This document shows, in pieces, positions 12,697-17,771 of a DNA stretch of 17,771 bases (positions within the stretch are counted from its first letter, which is position 1; every line of letters begins with the position of its first letter). The notes under the pieces were generated by a model. The model had not been told where the DNA came from, searched no databases, and worked only from the letters and a program-made list of their open reading frames with translations. Position numbers and translations under genes: made by a program. Source of the DNA: JBAXAB01 sp043718245. GTDB taxonomy: Bacteria > Patescibacteriota > Minisyncoccia > Phycocordibacterales > CAIZLB01. The stretch is taken from positions 1 to 17,771 of the forward strand of contig JAYSWB010000026.1 of the NCBI GenBank assembly GCA_043718245.1, given 5' to 3'.

Positions 12697-13969
12697 AAAG
12701 AACTGGAACCTAAAAAAACTTCCAAATGATCTCCGCTACATACTTGTCTCTCGTCCCGAGATGACAAGTGTTACTACCATGGTCTTGGTTAAAACCGGCT
12801 CTGAATACGAGAACAAAGAACAGAATGGTTTGTCTCATTTTTTGGAACACATGTGTTTCAAAGGTACAAAAAAGCGCCCAAGTTCGATGGCTATCGCCAA
12901 AGAATTTGAAATTCTTGGAGCGCAGAATAATGCTTTCACAGGTCATGAATACACAGGCTACTATGCAAAAGGGGTTTCTGACTATGCGTGTACATTTCTA
13001 GAGATGTGCGGAGATGTATTTTTGAATTCTACTTTCCCTGAAGGTGAAATCGCAAAAGAGAAAGGTGTGGTGATTGAAGAAATAAATATGTACGAGGATC
13101 GACCCCAATCTAAGGTTTCGCAAGTATCGTCCGAATTGATGTTTGGAGATCAGCCAGCAGGAAGGGATATAGCAGGAACAAAGGAAACAGTCTCAAGTTT
13201 TACTCGAAAAGATATCGTCGATTACCATTCGAAAAAATACACACCTGAAAATACCTTAGTTATCGTTGCGGGAAAGTTTGATACTAAGAAAATCGAAAAA
13301 CAAGTAAAGGAAACCTTTGGTGTCATGAAAAAGAAAAAACCTCCAGTAAAGTCTCGGACAAAAGTTTCGCAGAAAGATCCTGCTGTAAAAATTCATAATA
13401 AAAAGTCTGAACAGACTCACATAATTCTTTCATTTCATGCTTATAACCGCTTCGATCCAAAAAAGAAGACGGCAAACTTGATGGCACATATTTTGGGTGG
13501 GGGAATGGCTTCAAGGCTTTTTGATTTGCTAAGAGAAAAATTAGGAGTGTGTTACTACGTTCACGCTGGGTCTGGTGCTTCAACTGATCATGGACAGTTC
13601 AGTATTCGTGCAGGGCTTGCAAATGACAAGTTGGTAGAGACTGTTACTGAAATTGTAAAAGAAATAAAACGCATTAAAGCTGAGTTGGTTTCTCACGAAG
13701 AACTTGATCGTGTGAAAAAATCTATTGCAGCCGAAAGCAAAATTGGGCTTGAAACTTCAGACTCGTATGCAGATTTTTATGGCTTCCAACAATTACTTCA
13801 AAATAAAATTGAGGAGATTGATGAAAATGTTGCCAAGTATCAGAAAATTACGGACAAGCAGATTCTTGAAGTTGCCAAGGAAATCTTCACTTCCAAAAAT
13901 GCAAACCTTGCCATAGTTGGTCCTCATTCTAATGAAAAGGAGCTTTTGGCTATCCTAAAATCATTATAA
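12689..13969 (+). CDS. M16 family zinc metallopeptidase
   Basis: A 426-aa peptidase of the insulinase/processing-peptidase family (M16B-like in length). The inverted zinc motif HxxEH is HFLEH at 50-54 in NGLSHFLEHMCFKGT, and the third zinc ligand is Glu131 in VVIEEINMYED, at the expected 76-residue spacing. The N-terminal strand (RYILVSRPEMTSVTTMVLVK) and the second homologous half (AHILGGGMASRLFDLLREKL, then YYVHAGSGASTDHGQFSIRA) are both present, so the core is complete. No signal peptide or membrane segment is seen; it should act in the cytoplasm, probably on peptides. The ATG is inside the glyS end (8-nt overlap), so the two genes are expressed together. The glyS link looks organisational, with no obvious biochemical connection. 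Confidence 0.92.
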   Translation: MSKKNWNLKKLPNDLRYILVSRPEMTSVTTMVLVKTGSEYENKEQNGLSHFLEHMCFKGTKKRPSSMAIAKEFEILGAQNNAFTGHEYTGYYAKGVSDYACTFLEMCGDVFLNSTFPEGEIAKEKGVVIEEINMYEDRPQSKVSQVSSELMFGDQPAGRDIAGTKETVSSFTRKDIVDYHSKKYTPENTLVIVAGKFDTKKIEKQVKETFGVMKKKKPPVKSRTKVSQKDPAVKIHNKKSEQTHIILSFHAYNRFDPKKKTANLMAHILGGGMASRLFDLLREKLGVCYYVHAGSGASTDHGQFSIRAGLANDKLVETVTEIVKEIKRIKAELVSHEELDRVKKSIAAESKIGLETSDSYADFYGFQQLLQNKIEEIDENVAKYQKITDKQILEVAKEIFTSKNANLAIVGPHSNEKELLAILKSL

Positions 13970-13992
13970 TTTGTAACGTTTTATAGAACAGG

Positions 13993-14020
13993 TTGAGTAG
14001 ATTGCCTAATGTGCTATTCT
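13993..14020 (+). promoter_or_regulatory. Promoter of the AI-2E transporter-family gene
   Basis: TTGAGT (13993-13998), a 16-bp spacer carrying the TGC extension, then TATTCT (14015-14020). ATG 14028 follows after 7 nt, so the mRNA would be leaderless. The TTG at 14022 would lie before the expected transcription start. Confidence 0.6.
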
Positions 14021-14027
14021 ATTGCTA

Positions 14028-15164
14028 ATGGATACCAAGAAACAAAACATCACAATCGAGAGCGGAACTCTTTTTAGGGTATTAGTTTTTGTACTTGGAG
14101 CCTATGTTGCTTATGAATTGCGAGCCTTAGTAGTGCTCGTTCTTGCGGCAGTAGTGTTGGCTTCAGTAATTGAGCCGGGAACAAGGTGGTTCATGCGAAG
14201 GCGATTACCACGACCTACCGCTGTTGTGTTGATGTACATTATCATACTTGGATTTATCATAAGTTTTTTCACATTCATACTTCCTCCTCTTTTTAGCGAA
14301 ACAGTAAATGCATTAAATGGCTTACCGAAAAGTGTCAAAACTGCCGAGATTATAAGCGCCAAAGACAGTTTTTCCAGCATCCGCAGCTTTTTCCCAGATT
14401 TGCCATCATCGATTTCATTAGGTGATGTCACAAATTTGATTGTCGGTGCCATCTCCAATTTTTCTGGAGGTGTGTTTGACACTGTTACAGGTTTTGTTGG
14501 TGGAGTCGTCGGATTGATATTGATTATAGTGGTTTCTTTTTACCTTGCAGTGCGCGAGGACGGGGTCGGCGAATTTTTAGACATTATAGTTCCATTAAAG
14601 TATGAAAAACACGTAAAAGATTTGTGGAGGCGAACTCAGAATAAGATCGGTAGATGGATGCAAGGACAGTTGATCCTAGCTCTTATTGTTGGATTTTTAA
14701 CTTATGCAGGGTTATCACTTTTAGGAATGGTATTTACAGACATTCGGCATCCGTTGTTGTTAGCTTTTGTTGCGGCGGCGTTTGAACTTATCCCAGTTGT
14801 CGGACTGGTTTTATCTGCAGTCCCTGCGTTCTTGTTCGCGACACTTGATGGAGGTTTGGGACTTGGACTTATCGTCATTGCTTTGTATTTGATTATTCAA
14901 CAAATTGAATCACACGTGATTTATCCTTTGGTTGTGAGAAAGATTATAGGAGTTCCGCCACTTTTAGTTATTCTTGCATTGGTTGCCGGAGCACAGCTCG
15001 CTGGAATTATCGGGGCATTATTGGCAGTGCCTGTTGCTGTTGCATTGGTAGAGATTTTGGCTGATATGGAAAGGAAAAAGCGCATTTCAATGATTAATGC
15101 TTCGATTGCGGAACCAACCCCAAAGGAAGTGATGGAGGGTGATGTTACTGAAAAGGAAATATAA
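14028..15164 (+). CDS. AI-2E/PerM family membrane transporter
   Basis: A 378-aa polytopic inner-membrane protein of the AI-2E transporter (PerM/YdiK-like) family, whose members include putative permeases and a Na+/H+ antiporter. Two helices come at once (LFRVLVFVLGAYVAYELRAL and VVLVLAAVVLASVIEPGTRW). A third helix (VVLMYIIILGFIISFFTFIL) precedes the soluble amphipathic region with SETVNALNGLPKSVKTAEI. Further helices are at VVGLILIIVVSFYLAVRED and LILALIVGFLTYAGLSLLGM. The family signature region AFVAAAFELIPVVGLVLSAVPAF leads to the IESHVIYPLVVRKIIGVPPL stretch, which is the most diagnostic. The substrate cannot be told. I start at ATG 14028 and not TTG 14022, on the promoter evidence. The stop overlaps the tatD start as TAATG, so the two are translationally coupled. 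Confidence 0.9.
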   Translation: MDTKKQNITIESGTLFRVLVFVLGAYVAYELRALVVLVLAAVVLASVIEPGTRWFMRRRLPRPTAVVLMYIIILGFIISFFTFILPPLFSETVNALNGLPKSVKTAEIISAKDSFSSIRSFFPDLPSSISLGDVTNLIVGAISNFSGGVFDTVTGFVGGVVGLILIIVVSFYLAVREDGVGEFLDIIVPLKYEKHVKDLWRRTQNKIGRWMQGQLILALIVGFLTYAGLSLLGMVFTDIRHPLLLAFVAAAFELIPVVGLVLSAVPAFLFATLDGGLGLGLIVIALYLIIQQIESHVIYPLVVRKIIGVPPLLVILALVAGAQLAGIIGALLAVPVAVALVEILADMERKKRISMINASIAEPTPKEVMEGDVTEKEI

Positions 15165-15940
15165 TGTCCAAGTATAAATACATCGATGCACATGCTCATG
15201 TAAATTTTAGTGATTATGATAATGACCGCGAGAGTCTTATTAAAGAATGTGAGGAAAAAGGGATTTTAATTGTTAATGTAGGTACTGATTTAGAAACTTC
15301 AAAACAAGTAGTGGATTTGGCTCTAAAATATGAAAATTGCTATGCGATTGTAGGGCTCCACCCGACACATGATCAAGAATTTGATTATGCCGAGTTCAAA
15401 AAACTGGCTTTAAATGACAAAGTCATCGCCATAGGGGAATGCGGTTTGGACTTCTTCAGAGAGCCCTTTTCTAAAGAAAAACAAGAGGTGATTTTCAGAA
15501 AACAGATCGACTTGGCGATCGAAATTGGCAAACCACTCATGATTCACGCCAGAAATTCGTATAAGGAAATTTTAACTATTCTTGATGATTATTTAATGTC
15601 ACCTGTTGTAAAATTGAGGGGGAATGTACATTTTTTTGCGGGTACAGTTGAGGAAGGAGAAGAGTTTATAAAGCGGGGGTTTACGCTGTCATTTACAGGA
15701 GTGATCACTTTTGCCAAAGAGTATGAAAAGTTGCTGGTTTCGGCGCCGGCGACCTCAATCCTCTCGGAAACCGACTGCCCCTTCGTGGCGCCGGCGCCTC
15801 ACCGCGGGCAACGGAACTCTCCATTGAATATCCCTATTGTTGTGGCTAAAATGGCCGAAATCAAGGGAATTTCATCGGATGAGATGTCATCTGCTATTAG
15901 AGAGAACTTTTCCAAGCTTTTCAATATAGGCTTGAAATAA
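15164..15940 (+). CDS. tatD: TatD family metal-dependent DNase
   Basis: A 258-aa cytoplasmic TIM-barrel hydrolase of the amidohydrolase superfamily; TatD enzymes are metal-dependent 3'-5' exonucleases. Metal ligands are visible in order: HxH at H10/H12 (DAHAHVNF), Glu92 in GECGLDFF, His128 in LMIHARNS, His156 in GNVHFFAG, and Asp204 in SETDCPFVAP. GLHPTH and FTGVITFAK are also typical. Length is normal. The start codon shares an A with the preceding stop (TAATG) and has a modest AAGGA 7 nt before it, one of few Shine-Dalgarno-like sites here. Odd: 15740-15815 is conspicuously GC-rich with a repeated GGCGCCGGCG, inside an otherwise AT-rich gene. The 3' end contains the -35 box of rpsF. Confidence 0.95.
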   Translation: MSKYKYIDAHAHVNFSDYDNDRESLIKECEEKGILIVNVGTDLETSKQVVDLALKYENCYAIVGLHPTHDQEFDYAEFKKLALNDKVIAIGECGLDFFREPFSKEKQEVIFRKQIDLAIEIGKPLMIHARNSYKEILTILDDYLMSPVVKLRGNVHFFAGTVEEGEEFIKRGFTLSFTGVITFAKEYEKLLVSAPATSILSETDCPFVAPAPHRGQRNSPLNIPIVVAKMAEIKGISSDEMSSAIRENFSKLFNIGLK

Positions 15941-15960
15941 GGTAACTCCTGTGTTACATT
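15932..15960 (+). promoter_or_regulatory. rpsF operon promoter
   Basis: TTGAAA (15932-15937, inside the last tatD codons), a 17-bp spacer with a TGT extension, then TACATT (15955-15960). ATG 15967 follows after 6 nt, so the ribosomal operon mRNA would begin at its start codon. Confidence 0.65.
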
Positions 15961-15966
15961 GTGCCA

Positions 15967-16440
15967 ATGACAAATATAAATGAAACGACTTTCGAGGAGC
16001 AAGCGGGCCGAGTATATGAGCTCGGTTTCCACTTACTTCCGACCGTAGCTGAAGCAGATGTACCTGTACAATTCTCTCAGCTGAAGTCAACAATAGAAAA
16101 ACAGGGGGGAACTTTCATCAGTGAAAGCGCTCCGAAACTTATCAAACTCTCATATTCGATGTCGAAAACAATCAAGGCCGAGAAGATGCACTACACAAAT
16201 GCATACTTCGGATGGGTCAAATTTACCCTTGATCCTGAAAAGTTGGAGGCGGTAGAAAAGGACATCAAAGCCTTTGATCCGATGCTTCGCTACTTGATCA
16301 TCAAGACCGTAGCAGAAGGCACGATGGTTACAGAGGGAGTCGAGGCAATAGGTGGCAAGAATGAAGAATCAACAGACGGTGAGGAGGTCAAGGAAAATGA
16401 TATACTGGTAGATGAAACACCAAAAGAGATAATTAATTAA
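15967..16440 (+). CDS. rpsF: 30S ribosomal protein bS6
   Basis: A 157-aa ribosomal protein of the central domain of the small subunit, which pairs with bS18. The ferredoxin-like core is recognisable though divergent: RVYELGFHLLPTVAEADVPV, QFSQLKSTIEKQGGTFI, then APKLIKLSYSMSKTI, and MHYTNAYFGWVKFTLDPEKL with DPMLRYLIIKTV as the closing strand. The tail after residue about 125 is long and acidic (EESTDGEEVKENDILVDE), making the protein longer than the 95-135 typical. The start is ATG 15967; GTG 15961 lies at or before the expected transcript start. The order rpsF-ssb-rpsR is the conserved bacterial operon, which supports the assignment. Gap to ssb is 6 nt. Confidence 0.92.
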   Translation: MTNINETTFEEQAGRVYELGFHLLPTVAEADVPVQFSQLKSTIEKQGGTFISESAPKLIKLSYSMSKTIKAEKMHYTNAYFGWVKFTLDPEKLEAVEKDIKAFDPMLRYLIIKTVAEGTMVTEGVEAIGGKNEESTDGEEVKENDILVDETPKEIIN

Positions 16441-16446
16441 TAAACA

Positions 16447-16899
16447 ATGTATCTAAACAAAGTCTTTATCATCGGGAACATTACAAAGGATCCAGAATTA
16501 AAAGCGCTTCCATCAGGAATGCAGGTTGCAAGCTTTTCAGTCGCAACAAACCGCACATGGAAAGATCAAGCAGGTGCCAAGCAAGAAGCCGTTGATTTTC
16601 ACAACATTGTGATTTTCGGCAAGCAAGCAGAAGTTATCGGCCAGTACATGAAAAAAGGCAGCAACATCTTTATTGAAGGACGAATTCAAACTCGAAGTTG
16701 GGACGGTCAGGATGGCAAGAAAAACTATAGAACTGAAATTATCGGCGAACGATTCCAGTTCGGTCCAAAGCCAACGGGAGCAGGAGGGAGCTATGAGAAG
16801 TCATCAGGACCAGCTGACAAAAAGGCCCCAGCATCCGCTCCACTTGAACAAATTGAATACCCACAAGAAGAAATTAATCCTGAAGACATCCCGTTTTAA
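16447..16899 (+). CDS. ssb: Single-stranded DNA-binding protein
   Basis: A 150-aa SSB that coats single-stranded DNA and recruits repair and replication proteins. The OB fold covers about residues 1-108: MYLNKVFIIGNITKDPELK, then VASFSVATNRTW, DFHNIVIFGKQAEVIGQYMK, and GSNIFIEGRIQTRSWDGQDG. The disordered linker is Gly/Pro/Ala-rich (residues 110-135) and the acidic tip ends EINPEDIPF, the interaction motif recognised by partners such as RecO. Length is normal. It lies between rpsF (6 nt) and rpsR (25 nt), with no Shine-Dalgarno sequence. The nearby recO gene belongs to a different operon. Confidence 0.97.
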   Translation: MYLNKVFIIGNITKDPELKALPSGMQVASFSVATNRTWKDQAGAKQEAVDFHNIVIFGKQAEVIGQYMKKGSNIFIEGRIQTRSWDGQDGKKNYRTEIIGERFQFGPKPTGAGGSYEKSSGPADKKAPASAPLEQIEYPQEEINPEDIPF

Positions 16900-16924
16900 A
16901 CTATTAACAAAATAAAAAATTATC

Positions 16925-17128
16925 ATGAAAAAGCAGTGTTACTTCACACAAAATAATATTAAGCATATCGACTACAAGGATGTAGACCTTCTAAAGAAGT
17001 TCTTGAATCCTCACGGACGAATCCTAGCTCGAAAGAGAACTGGTGTTACGGCTAAAAACCAGCGACAGTTGGCTCTTGCGATCAAGAGATCAAGGTTCAT
17101 GGGATTGATTCCTTTCGTGGCGGCGTAG
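16925..17128 (+). CDS. rpsR: 30S ribosomal protein bS18
   Basis: A 67-aa basic ribosomal protein that binds with bS6 in the 30S platform. Diagnostic parts are HIDYKDVDLLKKFLNPHGRI, then LARKRTGVTAKNQRQLALAI and KRSRFMGLIPFV. It is at the short end for the family but the core is complete. It is last in the rpsF-ssb-rpsR operon and ends with TAG (17126-17128), which shows that TAG terminates an essential gene in this genome. A hairpin with a T-run at 17139-17167 follows at once and probably serves as terminator. Confidence 0.96.
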   Translation: MKKQCYFTQNNIKHIDYKDVDLLKKFLNPHGRILARKRTGVTAKNQRQLALAIKRSRFMGLIPFVAA

Positions 17129-17132
17129 TTAA

Positions 17133-17162
17133 TTGACTAAAGTATACACTTCCGTGTATACT
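17133..17162 (+). promoter_or_regulatory. mazE promoter
   Basis: TTGACT (17133-17138), an 18-bp spacer, then TATACT (17157-17162), ending 6 nt before ATG 17169. The -10 box forms part of the right arm of the palindrome at 17139-17164, so a protein bound to the palindrome would block the promoter. Confidence 0.6.
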
Positions 17163-17167
17163 TTTTT
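17139..17167 (+). terminator. Palindrome: rpsR terminator and likely mazEF operator
   Basis: AAAGTATACAC (17139-17149) and GTGTATACTTT (17154-17164) are a perfect 11-bp inverted repeat with a TTCC loop. The T-run continues to 17167. As RNA it can terminate the rpsR operon. As DNA it overlaps the mazE promoter spacer and -10 box, where MazE-type antitoxins usually bind for autorepression. The dual role is inferred from position. Confidence 0.6.
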
Positions 17168-17168
17168 C

Positions 17169-17444
17169 ATGACCAAAAAAACTATTATTACCAAGATTTC
17201 CCAATGGGGGAATGGTTATGGTATTCGATTGCCCAAATCTATTATGGAGGAAGCCCCAGATCTGAAGGGGTGTGAATTAACAGTGTCTTTAAAAGATAAC
17301 TCTATGATAATCACAAAAAATAAAGCTAAGAAAGTTCGCAGTAAGGAATGGTTTAAGAGGGCATTGAAGAAAATGAAACCGGTGAAGGATGAAGATGTAA
17401 AAGAAATTAATTGGGGTAAGCCTGTAGGAAACGAGATATGGTAG
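17169..17444 (+). CDS. mazE: MazE-type AbrB-fold antitoxin
   Basis: A 91-aa antitoxin. The N-terminal swapped-hairpin AbrB/MazE DNA-binding domain is clear: TIITKISQWGNGYGIRLPKS, then DLKGCELTVSLKDNSMIITK. The C-terminal tail is basic then extended, ending EINWGKPVGNEIW, the standard toxin-wrapping motif of MazE (W-G-x-P-x-G-x-E-x-W). It should neutralise the downstream MazF toxin and repress its own promoter through the palindrome at 17139-17164. I use ATG 17169 and not TTG 17133, since TTG 17133 is the -35 box itself. The gene overlaps mazF by 7 nt, typical of toxin-antitoxin pairs. Nothing in it looks damaged. Confidence 0.9.
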   Translation: MTKKTIITKISQWGNGYGIRLPKSIMEEAPDLKGCELTVSLKDNSMIITKNKAKKVRSKEWFKRALKKMKPVKDEDVKEINWGKPVGNEIW

Positions 17445-17701
17445 ATAAATCTTATGTTCCAAAGCAAGGTGATATCGTATGGCTTGATCTTGATCCTACA
17501 CATGGTCATGAACAAACCGGTAGGCGGCCCGCGGTAGTCATTTCTAGGCAGGAATTTAATGTGACTACTAGGACGGTCTATATTTGTCCGATAACTAACA
17601 CCAAGAGAGATTATGTTTTCCGTATTCCTTTGGAGAATCAGAAAGTATCGGGGTATGTGATGGTTGAGCAATTGGGGCTAAAGGCGATTTCTAGGTGCTA
17701 A
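17438..17701 (+). CDS. mazF: MazF-type endoribonuclease toxin, C-terminally truncated
   Basis: MazF/PemK toxins cut mRNA at short specific sequences. The N-terminal core is convincing: PKQGDIVWLDLDPTHGHEQT, then GRRPAVVISRQEFN, YICPITNTKRDY, and GYVMVEQL. The conserved Arg of GRRPAVV and the Thr of CPIT at the RNase site are present. The frame ends at TAA 17699-17701 after 87 aa, while the family usually has about 105-118 residues and continues with a (K/R)AR.AKF segment and a final helix. In the next frame, 17697-17726 reads AKFDVSWLY then stop, the expected continuation, so a frameshift near 17690-17697 seems to have cut the gene and the remainder has decayed. Activity without the C-terminal helix is doubtful. 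ATG lies inside the mazE end. Confidence 0.85.
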   Translation: MVDKSYVPKQGDIVWLDLDPTHGHEQTGRRPAVVISRQEFNVTTRTVYICPITNTKRDYVFRIPLENQKVSGYVMVEQLGLKAISRC

Positions 17702-17716
17702 ATTTGATGTATCATG

Positions 17717-17730
17717 GCTCTATTAAGAGC
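17717..17730 (+). terminator. Weak hairpin after mazF
   Basis: GCTCT (17717-17721) and AGAGC (17726-17730) form a 5-bp stem with an ATTA loop, followed by TAGTTTGATT. The stem is short and the T-tract broken, so it is at best a weak terminator. Confidence 0.25.
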
Positions 17731-17771
17731 TAGTTTGATTAATATTTAAAATGAGTTTAAAAAAACGATCG

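Noticed and set aside
14022..14027. TTG start for the AI-2E family gene
   Set aside because: It lies between the -10 box and the expected transcription start; ATG 14028 fits better.
15961..15966. GTG start for rpsF
   Set aside because: It directly follows the -10 box and would not be in the mRNA; ATG 15967 is 6 nt after the box.
17133..17168. Twelve-residue N-terminal extension of MazE from TTG 17133
   Set aside because: The TTG is the -35 box and the extension would be translated from the palindrome; ATG 17169 begins the AbrB domain in the normal place.

Overview
The window looks like a chromosomal segment of a Candidate Phyla Radiation bacterium (Patescibacteria, most likely a Parcubacteria-type lineage). 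The grounds are AT-leaning DNA, very short intergenic gaps, a eukaryote-like IleRS, a minimal RecO, a large single-anchor beta-sandwich surface protein of a kind common in these genomes, few Shine-Dalgarno sequences, and many -10 boxes placed only 6-8 nt before the start codon. This placement is inferred from the sequence; no database was consulted. Almost every gene is on the + strand.

Layout. 1-960: a 5'-truncated thymidylate kinase remnant and a small coiled-coil protein. 982-4072: argS, a lone minus-strand small gene that abuts it tail to tail, and trhO (tRNA U34 hydroxylase); the last two are divergent from a shared 74-bp promoter region. 4073-4735: a gap without long ORFs that on close reading holds two tandem small genes, each exactly 49 codons, Arg-rich, with near-duplicate promoters (TTGACG/A, TAGCAT, then GGACC), a leader hairpin and a strong 3' hairpin. 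4736-9231: an ileS, ASCH-domain, recO operon. The IleRS carries a complete-looking histidine phosphatase domain inserted between its HIGH and KMSKS halves, and recO is cut by an in-frame TAG 28 codons before its natural C-terminus. 9254-11278: a membrane-anchored protein with about four Ig/DUF11-like modules. 11311-13969: glyS overlapping an M16 zinc protease gene. 14028-15940: an AI-2E/PerM-family membrane protein gene overlapping tatD. 15967-17128: the classic rpsF-ssb-rpsR operon. 17133-17730: a mazEF-type toxin-antitoxin pair whose promoter lies inside a perfect palindrome that can also terminate rpsR; the toxin gene is C-terminally truncated by an apparent frameshift.

Functionally the window is dominated by translation (ArgRS, IleRS, GlyRS, bS6, bS18, tRNA modification) and DNA maintenance (RecO, SSB, TatD). 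The points most worth follow-up are the IleRS-phosphatase fusion, the tandem 49-codon genes with duplicated control regions, the consistent leaderless promoter architecture, and three damaged genes (tmk, recO, mazF). No tRNA, rRNA, CRISPR array or insertion sequence was seen.
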